This document shows, in pieces, positions 24,622-38,189 of a stretch of 64,000 nucleotides of DNA (positions are counted from its first letter, which is position 1; each line of letters starts with the position of its first letter). Position numbers and translations under genes: made by a program. The notes beneath the pieces were generated by a model. The model worked only from the letters and a program-made list of their open reading frames with translations. It ran no database searches and was not told the origin of the DNA. Source of the stretch: Juglans regia (lineage: Eukaryota; Streptophyta; Magnoliopsida; Fagales; Juglandaceae). The stretch is from assembly GCF_001411555.2 (NCBI RefSeq), contig NC_049916.1:21483558-21547557 (forward strand), written 5' to 3'.

Positions 24622-27249
24622 TAATCTGAAAAAATAAATGCGACTTTTAGGCGTGTAGAACACTATATTTAAGGCGATAGTTGCTCCAACTCGAAAGGGT
24701 TTGCTACTGGATTACAAACAATTCACTTCCAGGATACAATAAAGTCACCAACTACAGATAGTAATTCTGAAGTTTTTCCTTCAAAGTCTCTCTGCAAAAT
24801 TGTATGAGTGACTGAAAATATGGGAGAATGAAATGTTAAAATTCGTGAGTCTCATCTTCTATTCAGAGAGAATGAAGTAGCACCATGTAAAATATCACAA
24901 CTCTTAACTTGTGACTTTTTAATTGGTCATTATTGGTTTAAAGGTCATGATGTTTCACTTAAAGACTAAGCAGTACGTCTAGCCTTTCGTCAGGCGCCTC
25001 CCTTGGGAAAGGGAGGGCATTGGTTTGAGTCCCCAAAAGTGCCTGTTTAATTAAATTAATTTTTGAAATATTGCACCATATCAATGTGCATATTCGGCCC
25101 ATATGCAACCACCCAAGTGTTATGACTATTTGAGCCACATGCAAGGCTTGGCTGCCCAAGGATTATATTTGTCCAAATCCAACATTTCACTTATTCTACA
25201 AAATAAATCAAATTGCAATTGTGGAGTTCAAACTTCTACCCTTTCATTTAAAACAACACATTATTATCACTGAACCAATGCATCTCTTTGAGATAGTGGT
25301 TCACGAAAATAAATAATAACCAATATTCAATAAATTCACATATCTAATATCACAATTTATAATAAATATAACAATCTTCCACTTAGATTGAGATGTTAAA
25401 TTTTCAGTCAAATACCGATATCCCCATGCATACAAGAATGTGTATTTCGATTTAAACTTTCAATTAGTGTAAGTATCTCAAATTTTTAACAAAGTCAATA
25501 GTGACCTAAGCTTAAACCAAAACTCTATACATTAAGAACGGAAATATCACACACATAGATTTCAAAATTTCTTAAATTCTTTGTTTTCCTTCACTCTATG
25601 TAGAGAGGATGCAGAGATGAGAGAGCAAGCGACAGAGGGAGGAAACGGTCTGAGAGACCGATAGAGGGCGAGTGAGTGACGAAAGAGAGATTAGCTAAGC
25701 ATCCAGGTTTTTTTTTTTTCGATTCACAAAAACAATTTTAAGAGAAAATTATAATTATATTTTCAGAAAAGGAAGCTTGCATAGAAGCGACCAGAAGGGT
25801 ACTTTTCAATGACCAAGGAAAGGGTGGAAGGGGTCGGGCGATCGAGTTGAGTCTTGAATGACCCAAATAGTACCAATCTTATCTCTTCATGGGATCGAGC
25901 CGCCCACAAATGAATGATTCAAACATGCGTCTTTTCAAAAGGTTGGGAGAAAGAAATTTTGAAAAAGATAAGAATAAGAAAAAGAAAAACATGCAACTTT
26001 TTAGATGTAATTTGCTGGAGATCAACTCAGTCTCTCACAGCCTCAAAGGTCAGCATTTTTCAAAATAGCAAAATAAATTATGTTCAGTGTTCACACATTG
26101 CAAGCTCATTTCCGTAGGCATGCACCATTTTTTCCCTTCTCTCCTATGCATTTTTCATCTCTTTACACAATCGAAAGAAAGAAAACTCAAATTCTTGATT
26201 TGAAAACTTCAGTTTTCTTACTCTTTGTTTGGGTCGTGGGAAAAAAAAAAAGACCACACAGAAGATATTGTGGTTATGAATAATTTGTGAAGTTTATTTA
26301 ACTTCATATGACGAAAGTTCCCACTTTAAATTCCCACCAACTTATGATCATGTCCTAAAAAAGGACATGCATGGCACCCACACGAACATCATTGAAGTGG
26401 ATTTGATTCCACAAGGAATTACATATCCTTGTTTAATGGATTAAAATGGGGGGAAAATCTTGCAAGGAAGTGTGCAGTGACAAACAAGTTTTGTCTGTCG
26501 GTTGAGAAGTTGACAGTGACTAGGTCAAGGAGGTTCCTAGCCTTCTCCCTTTTCTCTTCTCTCCCATAGCTCGAGTCTTGGGATGGGCCTACAATATTTA
26601 CCCCCAACAATTACTCGGTTTGCAGCCCTCTGCACACTTCTTTATTCAAATTGATGTGTTAGTGAATGACGAACACATCATCCCCAAAAGTTTTGTCTTC
26701 ATTTTCACAATTATTATCAGAATTTTTTATATTATGTTTTTTGGAGAGAATGAACAAGGATATTCTTTATATTTTTGCAACTGGGCGCACGTATGCAGGA
26801 AACCAATACGAGAACAAAAAAATATATATATATTCAGAAACAAAATAAATATATGATTAACCATACAATAAAATCAATAAAAATAACAATAATTGAGAAT
26901 TTTATAACTAATAGCATGATTCAAGTCCAAATAACTCATACCTTTTTATGGCATACCATATAATAAAATTTGTAAGAAATAATAATTAAGAATTTTATAA
27001 CTAATAGCCATAATTCAACTTTAAATAATTAATACATTTATTAAACAATAAAAAACATGCTTTGAGAGAGAAGAGAGAGAAAGATTTTTTTTTTGTATTT
27101 TTGTAAAACAAAATATTAAATAATATTATAAAATAATATTAATATAATAATATGACCGATCCGCGTCTGAACTGGACCGGTCCAGGAACCTGGTCGAAAC
27201 TCGATTCAATGGTGAGACTGTGGGCTAGGTCGCTCATCTGGGTTGGGCC
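24622..27249. other. Intergenic DNA with decayed repeats
   Basis: No gene was recognised. A tRNA-like B box (GGTTTGAGTCC, about 25031-25041) hints at an old SINE. The text around 25250-25420 resembles retroelement leader sequence. A purine-rich GAGA stretch lies at 25600-25690. All open frames are short and unsupported. Confidence 0.4.
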
Positions 27250-28456
27250 TAATGTATAGGCCCGACTCTTTGACCTTTTTTTTTTTGTTCTTTAGTTTTC
27301 TTTTCAGGGTGGGCCACAACATCGACCTATTGTGCTAGCCTGCTATCCATTTCTCTCTCAAACAGGCCCAAAGTCAAAATGGGTTTCAATGTGAAAAACC
27401 CTACTCGAGTCTTCTTCTTCTCTTCTTCTCTCAAGCTGCCGCCACACCAATTTCTTTCAACCATTGATCTGGTGCGGCTGCTGGCGTCGCCGGCGAGGAG
27501 AGGTCAGCATGGCATCCTCTTACTACTCTCGCCGCCAACGTCCACCTCCTTTCACTATTCTCTCCTCTCTCTTTTTTTTTTTTTTTTTATTGTTAATTAT
27601 TACCACCAAAAGCAGCCTTTGACCACCTTTGTCTGCGCCATTATAGAGGTGTCAAGGAGGAGGGTTCTCAAACCTCCTCGATTCTTTCATCCTCCCCTTC
27701 TTTTTCTTTTTCTTTTTAATAAATAGACTCAAAGAGATTCGAGCCACCAAACCAAGGGGATCTCCTATGGTGGCGGTGGCATTCTTCCATATCGAAGTAC
27801 TAACAAGGGCATTTCAACCACCTTCACACCACCCATTAATGTATAGGCCCGACTCTTTGACCTTTTTTTTTTTTTGTTCTTTAGTTTTCTTTTCAGGGTG
27901 GGCCACAACATCGACCTATTGTGCTAGCCTGCTATCCATTTCTCTCTCAAACTGGGTAAGGGCCACGGCCCGATATACAGGCCCAAAGTCAAAATGGGTT
28001 TCAATGTGAAAAATCCTCCTCGAGTCTTCTTCTTCTCTTCTTCACTCAAGTTGCCGCCACACCAATTTCTTTCAACCATTGATCTGGTGTGACTGCTGGC
28101 GTCGCCGGCGAGGAGAGCTCAGCATGGCATCCTCTTACTATTCTAGCCGCCAACGTCCACCTCCTTTCACTATTCTCTCCTCTCTCTCTCTCTTTTTTTT
28201 TTTTTTTTTTGCTTCTGTTATTACCGAAACGCGCGGCCACCTTTGTACTGCCATTATAGAGGTGTCAAGGAGGAGGTTCTCAGCCTCCTCCCGATGCCAA
28301 ACATCCTCCCTTCTTTTTTTTTTCTTTTTTTTCTTTTTAATAAATAGACTCAAAGAGATTCGAGCCACCAAACCGAGGGGATCTCCTATGGTGGCAGTGG
28401 CATTCTTCCATATCGAAGTACTAACAAGGGCATTTCAACCACCTTCACACCACCCA
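27250..28456. repeat. Tandem duplication, unit about 590-620 bp
   Basis: Two adjacent head-to-tail copies start at 27250 and 27837, each with TAATGTATAGGCCCGACTC, and end in CTTCACACCACCCA. The second copy carries an insertion of about 35 bp (near 27955-27985) and different poly-T lengths. Each copy has an open stretch around MGFNVKNP..., with a poly-T tract in the middle, but no protein family is recognised. Confidence 0.85.
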
Positions 28457-28805
28457 CTGCTAACCCATATGGTGGCCCCATCCTAAACTCTCTCTTCAAC
28501 CCAACACAAGCATAATACAAACAAAATGAGAGGAAAATAAAACTCAAGCAAAAGATCGAAACAGAGGCATAAATATCATTGCGAAAATTTTCATTTGAGA
28601 ACCAAAAGCAATCACTTGAAATTCAAAAACACCATTGTAAATTTATTATTGAGATCAAAAGGACATATTGTGTTTTCAATCAACCACAACATGATAAAAA
28701 TCGAGAGAGAGACACGAAGGCACATATAAAATCAAATAGATATTTATTTATTTTTTATTTTCTCGAGATCATAAAATATCTGTAACCTGACACTCTGATA
28801 TCACA

Positions 28806-29353
28806 TGTTAAATATTTTAACATGAAACATTAAATATAAGGATCTTCGAGTTTCTTTGATCCACAATAATAAATAATAGTTAGAAAATGTACCTTCCTCC
28901 ATTTTAGTTTAATAAAAAAATCTGATCTAACTATGAGAAAAGAATTACCCTAACAATTTTACTTACAAGTGTCTCCCGAAAGCTAGAGGTACAAATATGT
29001 TGTAGGTGGAGAACCCTTTAATCTCTAAGTACTATTTATAGGTTTTTTATCATCATAAAATTTAGAGACATTCGTGTCCCACTGTGATTAGATATATAGA
29101 TGTATTATTATCTCACTGTAACTTATTAATTAAGTAATAATATTTAAGTTAGTCTAAACCCATTAAGATATTGGTATGTGGGACATAGAGTTTTAATAAA
29201 ACTCTTATAGATAGATATATATATATCTATCTATCATATTACAATTCATTTTCAAAACCTATTTTTCAGTTATATATTAAGATCATCACGATCGATATAT
29301 ATAATAAATCAAGTTATGGAAGATCGCCCGATCGATGCCGTCCACTTGTAACA
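28806..29353 (-). repeat. Possible Copia LTR with adjacent primer-binding site
   Basis: On the plus strand the segment starts TGTTAAATATTTTAACA and ends CACTTGTAACA. Just left of it is CTCTGATATCACA, whose complement TGTGATATCAGAG is like a Copia tRNA-Met primer-binding site. This fits a minus-strand 5' LTR. No gag or pol follows to the left and no second LTR was found, so the assignment is tentative. Confidence 0.4.
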
Positions 29354-29473
29354 AACCAATTAAAACAGGGAAAGATCACAAAAAGAAATGGTTGCTCACT
29401 TCGAGGGAAGCGCTAGAGAAAAAACAGGCCAAGGAAAGATAGGGTTTTTGATATTTGATTTCAGATGCCCTTA

Positions 29474-30041
29474 GAGCACTCTCATTGGAATAGCTAAATT
29501 AAAGTACATTTTTGATGAATGTAAGATGAATTTAACTTTTAGCTATTCTATTTATATAAATCTCCACATTGGAATGGCTATTTTTTCATTATATGACAAT
29601 AAAATAATATAAGATGAATTTAATTTTGACTATTCACATCAAATCTCTAAATTGAATTATCTATTTATTCATTATATAGTAATGAGTAATTAATAATTTT
29701 GAAAATTTTTTAATTTTTTTAATTATGAATTTATTTTATTTTTTCATATTTTACTATTTATAATATTATATATTAATTTGTAATTGTATTCTAATTATAT
29801 TTTTTCAATTGTCATTTAAAATGGAGAGAGAAATAATTAATATTAAAAGGAGAGAGAAAGAAATAATATAAAAAGGATTTGATGAATGAATAGTGTGTTC
29901 CAAATTTGAAAATTAGTTTGGATATTACTGTAGCTATATTTCAAATATTTGGAATATAGCTAATTCAATGTGAGCAATTTATCCACCTAATAGCTAAATT
30001 CTCATTGGATTTAGCTTTTAGCTAATCCAATGAGAATGCTC
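29474..30041. mobile_element. Tourist-like (PIF/Harbinger) MITE
   Basis: Terminal inverted repeats begin GAGCACTCTCATTGGAATAG on the left and GAGCATTCTCATTGGATTAG on the right (complement), with few mismatches. They are flanked by TTA on both sides (29471-29473 and 30042-30044), the target duplication of PIF/Harbinger elements. The 568-bp interior is AT-rich and non-coding. Confidence 0.85.
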
Positions 30042-30044
30042 TTA

Positions 30045-30799
30045 CAGGTTGTTTCCTCGGTACAATATAGCTACTACCCTTGCCTATACCAGGCCTGGGC
30101 CGAACAGAAGCTAACTAAGGACCCACTTGATGAAAATAAAAGAAGCAAATAAAACATGGCCTGGTTACTAACAGACCAGCCCATTAGATGACCCAAACCA
30201 ACTTAAATAAAATAAACCCAGATGATGGCCCACGCTAAACCCACCTGCATACTAAGTACAACTTGGGACTCATTTGAAAATCGAAAAGATACTATGGAAG
30301 ATGATTTTAAATTAATTAAATAAAATATTATTAAAATATTATTTTTTAATATTATTAATATTTTAAGATTTAAAAAATCAGCCTGTATCAAATAGTGTCA
30401 AAACTGTTTCACTAAAAAGTAAAGTACTTCACGCGTGCGGCGTGAGAGCTTCGTATCTCCTTCCCGATTCTCATGTTCTTGTTACAGTAGAATATGGCCT
30501 AGATCTCTCCGTACTCAGTCCCAAACTCAGCTGGTTACACCACTCGGGAGGCATGTGTAGTACTACTGGTTCGGCCTCGTTCCGCGCCTTCATCACTAGC
30601 ACATCGATCGAACACTAGGAGTAGTAGTACTGGTTTTTGGTGGATTGACACCAAATTCAGGAAGATCAATTAGCGTTAGATGATCAGAGATCGACACCAA
30701 ATTGACTGAATAACATTTTCTCGGTCACGAATGTATATATGTATTGCGACCAATCATGGCAACTCATGCATGCATGGGTGCCAAAGACGATCGAGCGTG

Positions 30800-30845
<46 letters not shown>

Positions 30846-31177
30846 CAAAAATAAAATTCATGATTTATTTGCTAATTAAGAAAATTAGTAGGTATAGTAA
30901 GTCTCTTTTGTCTTGTGCTGTTTTTTTTTATGTCTAAAAAAATGTAAAGATTAAGAGAGGACACCTCGCCTATTGATTAATTACAAACCTTTAAAATATA
31001 ACATTAATTTCAATCACTAGTTCTATCTGATCAATTATGGAAATACAAGCAGTACTACTACATGCCTTACATGAGGCGATTGATCACAAATAATGATGTA
31101 TCATGCTATATTTATAAGCTTTTGCGATTTATATATATATATATATATATATCTATATATATATGTGGTCAATTAAG
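30045..31177. other. Intergenic DNA downstream of the first RING-H2 gene
   Basis: No gene. It contains a MITE-like AT-rich fragment at about 30260-30420 and (AT)n microsatellites at about 30800-30842 and 31128-31165. Confidence 0.5.
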
Positions 31178-31660
31178 CTAGCGTAGCCACCATGTTTCCC
31201 GGTCTCCAGATCCGAAAGAAGAGTATTTAAAGAGCAGAACTACCACCCCAAGCTGGTCTGAGAGTATTGTTGTAGATGAAGGAAAGAGTGAACCGCGACA
31301 AAGGGGACAAGTTTTATGATTGTATCCAACGACCCATCTGTCCAAACACTCTCTATGGAAGAGATGGTCGCATCGCAACTCTCTCATCTCTTCTCCTTCT
31401 TCAATCTTACACAGGCACACTGCGCATTCTACTTCTTCTTCTTTCGACCCCTCCTCCCTGCAATTCATGTAGCTGTACTGCTCGGCCACTTTGCTTACTT
31501 CTTCAGTACTACCTATGATCATCTCATGATCATGATCATAATATTCTGGCATGAAATAATTCTGCTGCAGGAAACGCTTGGAGATGAGAGAATGGTAAAG
31601 CAGGTAGTTGCATGCCCATTTCAAATGGGAAGCAATCTGAATTATGACATGATCCAACAT
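31178..31660 (-). CDS. RING-H2 zinc-finger protein (probable E3 ubiquitin ligase), copy 1
   Basis: This is an intronless 160-residue protein. It starts MLDHVIIQIASHLKW and ends in TWWLR. A hydrophobic N-terminal helix is followed by an acidic linker (EEGSKEEEVE). The RING-H2 domain is near residues 78-120: CAVC, then CDHLFHRECLDRW, then CPLC. This gives the eight zinc ligands C3H2C3 with two central His. Proteins of this class transfer ubiquitin from an E2 to a substrate. The conserved Trp (DRW) typical of E2 contact is present. It is almost identical to the gene at 40340-40819 on the opposite strand, and the similarity extends a few bases past the stop and some bases upstream of the ATG. No frameshift is seen, so both copies look functional. 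The substrate is unknown. Confidence 0.87.
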   Translation of the reverse strand: MLDHVIIQIASHLKWACNYLLYHSLISKRFLQQNYFMPEYYDHDHEMIIGSTEEVSKVAEQYSYMNCREEGSKEEEVECAVCLCKIEEGEEMRELRCDHLFHRECLDRWVVGYNHKTCPLCRGSLFPSSTTILSDQLGVVVLLFKYSSFGSGDRETWWLR

Positions 31661-33532
31661 GATTTAATACTTTTAATAAATTAAGATGAATATGCAGAAA
31701 TATTAAGATTGCAAGGATGGAAAAGAGTATGGGAATTATTAATGGAGAAAGAAAAAGAAGAGATGCAACAAGCGAATGTGAATTTGGCGACCTCTGGTTG
31801 GGGAAAAGGGAAGGTATTTATAATATTAAACTTGTGCATGAGTTGCCATATATATATATATATATTGAGTAGGAAGGTTGCTGGAAATGAAGAAGACGTA
31901 TAAACTCAATCATGACCACCGTTTTTGGCAATTGTCATATTCATACCGGCCCAGACCAAAACGAATATCATGCTGCTTTATAGATATAATATTATATATG
32001 CATGCGCGAATTCTCAGAAAGTTGATTGGGTGTCGCAAAGTTGATGAGCAATATTAATTCTCAAAACAAAAAGTAAAAGTACTATAGCTAGAAGATGGTG
32101 ATGATCAGGACGGGGTCAGTACTCCATTTTCAAGGTCTTCTTCGCCGCGGGCTTGCAAACGTCGCTGTTCTTAATTTGAATACAAGTGAGAATGGGTTTT
32201 TTTTTCGCTTTGCCTAAATTTTAAAGCCACTTTTTTGAAAATGATATGCATGGAGGGCGCGGGGTTCAGCTGATTGACGGGCGCAAGCTGCATGCATGTA
32301 GGGTAGGCCAGGGAATGTTTTTGAGAAAAATACCAATTTATTCCTCAACATAATATAAAGAATAGTTATTTCTATTAAAATAAATCTAAAATATAGTATA
32401 ACTAATCCTATTCTTAAAAGTATAACCATGCAAACTTTGAATATCTATATACCCAAATGCAGTACTAGGCGAGCAATTCATGATCACATGATAAAGCAGG
32501 TCAATCAACTGATCAGAAGGTCCTAGCTAGACTCCTATGAGTTATTTGATCAAGTCTCTCTTCTTAAATTAATACTTCATTGTAGACCTAGTCAAAATGG
32601 TCATAGAGGCATCATGTTATAGAGGAAGATATATATAAAACTATTTATAGATATATTAGTTGTTTATAGATATATAATTGTGTTTGGTAAGTGAAATAGT
32701 CTCATTATTATTATTATTTATAAATAATTTACTATTATTGATAATTTTTTAATTATTTTTTAATATTATTTTATTATTTATGCTTTATAGATCATCTGAC
32801 ATTACTTGATCAATATCTAAAGACAACCTAATAGCATTGGAAGATATGGACGAGTGTTACTTGCGGTCTTAGCTTGGTATTCTTTTATTTCTAGCTTTAG
32901 GGATAATAAATTAATTAGTACATGATGATTCGTTTTAATTAATAATCAGTAGTACTTTTGATAGTCAATTATTAGCACGTGACTCTACTTTTAACCTCTT
33001 GAATTCCACCCTACCTACTCTAAAGTAAGGATTAATTAATTAATTAATTAATAAATAAATAGTTTTTTTGACAACTTCCGAGTTGCAACCTAGCTCTTGC
33101 ATGATGAAAACAGAAAGTAACTAGTTAGGCGCATGCATGAGATCTCCTTTACATATATATACATATATATATATATATTATATACACACTAAGTCAAAGC
33201 AACGTGCAAAGTACGTTTGTCTATTTAGATAAAATATTTATTTTATAAAAATAATATATTTTTTTATAAAACTTGTAAAAATAGGTGATGACATGTACGG
33301 CTTAAAAGATATTACTTCAACTTTTATACAAATAATATAATTAATATAATATTACAAAAGAATTTTAACAAATAAATTAAATATTACGATCCGTACTTTA
33401 ATTCTTGCTAGCACACATGCAGCAAAAATTTGTTTGTTGCCCATCCCTGCCCCAACATAATACGGTCTAAGAAAAACTATACCAATGAGTTGGGCTAGTA
33501 CTTCCTTACTGCCGCAACATAATCGCTTCTTT
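31661..33532. other. Upstream region of RING-H2 copy 1 and intergenic DNA
   Basis: The first few tens of bases resemble the 5' flank of copy 2 (shared ATTAAAAG and ATTAAAT around the leader). A TTATAAATACC sequence on the minus strand near 31815-31825 could be a TATA box. The rest is AT-rich with no gene. A TTAA-repeat tract lies near 33031-33055. Confidence 0.4.
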
Positions 33533-34620
33533 TGTGATACCCGGTATTTTCGTGTGTTTTAATTAAATAATTATTTTATTTATTAGTAATATTGGTTCTC
33601 TTGTTTTAAATTGAAAGTGATTTTCGTTGTATTATTTTGTGATAACGAAATTGTGAAATTTATTTTAACGTGATTTCTTGATATTAATTATTATTTAGTA
33701 TTTAAATTGCTCTCTATTTTAATTTATTTCATTGCTGGGCTTTATTGTTTTATTTTATTAATTTTTAGCTGTAGTGTTTTTATTTGCCTTTTTTTCTTTC
33801 TTTTTTTTGTGTCTTTTTATTTTATTTGGCCTATATTTTTCGGATAGGGCTTGTTTTTAGTGGGTTTTCTATGTTTTGGGTCCAGCCCGTTTGGCTTTGT
33901 GAAGCCAAGCCAGTGGGCTTGTTTTCAGCCTAACCCTCTCTTCCTCAAATGGCGTCGTTTTGGCTAGCCCTTAGGGTTTTCTTCTTAGTGTCTTCTTCTC
34001 ATGCGCCATTGCCTTCCTTCTTCTTCCTCTTCTCGGTTTCCTCTGTTTTTCTCTATTGCAAGCCTTATCCGTGAGCCTCCTTGCTCGCCTCTCTCTCCCT
34101 CTCCTCCATTTTTCCTCCGTGCCCCGCGCTCCACGATAAGAACCAACATTTGCCCTCACCTCCATTTCTCCCCATCCCATGCTCTATTTTTTGGCCCCAA
34201 CTCGTGCCCTGTTTTAACTCCAAAATGTGAGCATAGTTGAGCCTCCATGCTCGCCACTCTCTCTCTGTCATTCCCTTAGTATTTCGGGTTCAAGCTTGTG
34301 AAAAATGCCCTTGCATTTCCATTTCTTTTTCCCTCTACCCATTCTCTGCGAAGATTTTTCGATTTCATCTTTCTTCATCTACAAATCTGGTTGTGCCGCA
34401 GCTCTCCTCCTTTTTCGTCTAGTAATAGCTTGCATTTTAATCTTTCTGATCTTGTTACTGTTTTGCTGCAAATCCGAGCCTTCTTTTCTCCTCTCTTGCA
34501 TTATTTTTCATTTGTTTTACTCTTCACTGTAGGTCTGTCTATGAGCCTCCATGCTCGCCAGTCTCTCTTAGTTTAGTGGAGTTGGTTTGTGGCTGAGCAA
34601 CTATTGTGAAAAGTGGCTGA
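33533..34620 (+). repeat. Partial Ty3/gypsy-type LTR (chromovirus-like)
   Basis: The start TGTGATACCCGGTATTTTCG is characteristic of Tekay/Del-type chromovirus LTRs. It is followed by AT-rich then GGGCTTG and GGCGTCGTTTTGGCTAG-type text similar in style to the interior of the solo LTR at 22021-24470. A clear end, a target duplication and a polymerase are all missing. The right boundary is approximate. Inside, the phrase GAGCCTCC(A/T)TGCTCGCC occurs three times (about 34073, 34239, 34543). Confidence 0.5.
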
Positions 34621-36632
34621 ATGAACCGGAGATGGAGTAGAGTTGCCATTCTTATGGACATTATGGTATTTATATAGCCTATCTACTTCATTGTTTTTGT
34701 TCATATTAAAAAGAGTTTTGCTATACATAAGTCGGTATCTTAACACGCCACTTATAGTGAGACCTATTATAAATTTAGTATAGTATTAACGGTGTGCTGA
34801 TTGCGTAAAAAATAAAATTTACATTCACATCTTCATAGTTCAAAATGATTCTAGACAGAAAAAAAATATAAGAAATAAGCATGTATACCTCACGGGCGAT
34901 ACTTGAAAAAAGAAATGATATTTACAATTTTAGGATGTGCAAGTTTCACTTACTCCTTTTAAAACAAGAGTAAATTTTGGATGCACATGAAAAAATCAAT
35001 TTTCTAATAGGAGTATGCATGACTTGTACATTCTAAAATTGTATCTATCATATTTAAAAAATCTCTTCTTTTTCAATATTTGACCATAAAATACTGTAGA
35101 TACTTGTTTCCTCTCTCTCTACGATTGAGGATTTAAAATGTGTTTTTTGTACAAAAGTAAAACACATTTTACACCCTCTAATAGGTTGTTTTATAATTTA
35201 CACAAAACATTAATAAAATTGATACCTTGTGCTATCTATTAAATATAGAGAAAATGACAAACAACATTGTTATCCCATTCTAACCATCAAGATCAATAAA
35301 AATAAGGTTACGTGGCAAAATCTTCATAGTCGGATCTTAAAAGGAGTGGACAAAGTTGAAGAGAGTAATTATGTATGGACAATTGGCATGTATTAAAACA
35401 CACATAAAATAAAGAAACTTAATGTTAATGGACAATTGTTTCTTACAGATGAAAGATATGCATTTGCTCCCAAATATGCTTTCCATGTATTAACTTGAAT
35501 TAGCTGTGAATGCCATATAATCTTTGAAAAAGATATAAGTGATTCTGTTGACACTGAGTCCCAAAAATTTACTTACCCGACCACTTATATGCCAACTATA
35601 CTGGTTTTGACAGATGTAGACACAAAGTCTCAAAAATTTATTTGCCGAACGTGTTGGTCAGAAGTTAACGGCCGGAGTTAACAGAAACAAGAAAATCTAA
35701 CGGGAAGACTAGAAAAAATACTGTAGTAGTTAGATAGATACTTATATAATAAAGATAGATATAAAAAAAAATTAATTATAAGTGATTCTACGCATTAATA
35801 CGCGCATTCATTCAATATGATTGGTTAGAAAATAGATTTTATTAAAAATAGTATTAATTTAAATTTAAAATATGAAAATAATAATATTAATATGTAGATT
35901 AATATATAAATTTACTTGTACATAATAAAAATCATATATATATATATATATAATAAGTAGGGGACCAAAATTTCCGACAGACTTCTTTCCTACGTTGTTT
36001 CTCTTTTTACTTTTCGGAAGTGAAACTTTGCATTAGTGAACTGACATGCACTACTACGGCTTTTTATACAATGTGTAACATATGTGCTTTCAAAACTCAC
36101 CATTAGCTGCATCCTAAAAGTACTGTGAAATTTTGGAGAATTTACATCCTCGATTAAAATTTGATTCTTAATTGGTGAAAAATAAAGCACGTTAGACGTT
36201 TGGATACCAAGAATACCTCAGATATATATATATATATATTCTCAAAATACTCTATTATTATTTAATATTCTATTATTACGTTTTCTTAGTCGATAGTTAG
36301 GTGTGGACAAAAATTTTGGTGAATCCGATTCTGACCGACAACCGCTCCAACTTCAACGAAGTCAGCAAATTTGGAGTTCAGAATTGGAATCGAAGTCGAT
36401 ATAAGTCCTAACTTATGAACACCAACTCTTATATTTTATTTCTTTTTAAAAAAATATATAAAACAACCTCATTTTACATATGAGATAAAGGCCAAATTAT
36501 TGAATGAAAGAACTTTGTTTGGAATCTTTGGATGAGTCCAAAGTACGGGACTCTCTTCTCCCCCTCACAGCTTTCACGATTCCCTCTTCTCTCACTATAT
36601 TGATCTCTCTCTCTATTTCTCCTCTCTCCGTC

Positions 36633-36677
<45 letters not shown>

Positions 36678-37914
36678 CGAAGATGGACCTGTGAATCGAA
36701 CTTTTCCAATTAAGCAAGCAGCTATTATAAGTTGCATTAGAAAAGAAGAATATATAATTCTTGAAAAAAATAAAAAATAAAAATAAAAGATCAATAATCC
36801 AAAATTATACATAATTTGGCAATAAAACTCAATATACATATATAAATATTTATTAATACAAGCATTCTCAAGTATTTTTAGATATTTAATTCTCAAACAT
36901 CACTTAAATACAAAATACTTTTTAATTTCAAATATTTAATTTTTTTATCTAATTATTATAATTTTCTCAAACTCTTAAATAAAATATAAAAAATAATATA
37001 ATTTTCTTAATTTTTAAAATAAAATAATATTAAAAAAGTACCTACCTAGAGAAAAAGGAAATGCAGCACTCACTGGTGAAAGAGGAGAGAGAAAAGACAA
37101 ATTGAAGGTCCCGGGGCCAGAATGCGGTAGGGTCTCCAAGCCCCACGTTCGGTTCTCAAGATTTATTGGGCATCTTGCATCAAAACCTTCGCATATACTC
37201 TCTCTTTGATGATCATGAGGTGCGGACACATTGGTCTGAGCGCTCCTTGCTCACCCTGGATTCAAATAGTTTTGCTCACATCGGGCTGCGCTCAGTCTGA
37301 GTACTTGTTCCTTGTAATGTTTTGAAAACATACTTCTTGTTTTGTTTTTCTTTAAATTTTAAATAATTTTTAGGAGCCTAGTCCTATTAGTATATATGTA
37401 TATATATACTCTATTATAATAAATAACTATCTAATTATAAATAGTAACTTTTTTTTTTGTTAACTTTTTTTATTTTTCCGTGAAGTCCGTTAAGTCATGT
37501 TTTATCAAAAGACCATTAAAGTCATTGATTATTTGACGTGTAGCTCTCTTATAGAATTTAATGAATGATCATGTTTTATTAAAAGGTTCTTAAGACCCTT
37601 GACCATTTGACGTGTAGCTTCTTTATAAAATTTAATGAATAATTATATTTTACCAAAAGATCCTTAATAGGCCAACGGTGCACATGAATTGACATATCTT
37701 TTTCATGTTTTTTTTGTTCTGATAGTGTACTTATATAATATGGATGCAGACCAATATTCATATTTTGCTAAAATTTAGATTTTTTTTAATCTTATTTTTT
37801 ATCTTTCTTTAATCTTATATTTTATTTTTCTAAATAAATAAGTTACTGCTATTTTTATTTTTTTTAATTTAAATCATTATGTCAGATAACACAGACGGGA
37901 CCCCTAGCACGTGT

Positions 37915-37962
<48 letters not shown>

Positions 37963-38189
37963 TAGCGGTGGCACGTTTACCACATTTGTCAAATTGAAGA
38001 AAAAAATAAAATGTAACTTTGAATATTAAAATAATCTAATGTATAGAAATAAAATTATTATTTATTTATGTTCATCATTTATTATGAAATTTAAATTATA
38101 TTAAAAATTCAAATTAATTAGATAGTTTTTTTCTTAAAAATGTACAGTAAAATTTCATCATTTATTTAATGATAAAAAATTAATATTTT
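34621..38189. other. Intergenic DNA with short foldback elements and AT repeats
   Basis: No gene was recognised. It contains a foldback element (34915-35051), a MITE-family fragment (about 36870-37035), and (AT)n tracts at about 36638-36675 and 37917-37962. A minus-strand frame at 37014-37229 is not similar to anything I know. Confidence 0.45.
34915..35051. mobile_element. Short foldback/MITE-like element
   Basis: The left end ATGATATTTACAATTTTAGG and the right end (complement) ATGATAGATACAATTTTAGA are inverted over about 30 bp, with a short spacer. No clear target duplication was established. Confidence 0.5.

Noticed and set aside
24985..25045. Possible tRNA gene or SINE from the B-box GGTTTGAGTCC
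   Set aside because: No cloverleaf could be drawn and the A box is poor; there is no tail or target duplication.
37917..37962. Long AT-repeat as an origin or matrix-attachment site
   Set aside because: It is a plain (AT)n microsatellite like several others here; nothing else supports a function.
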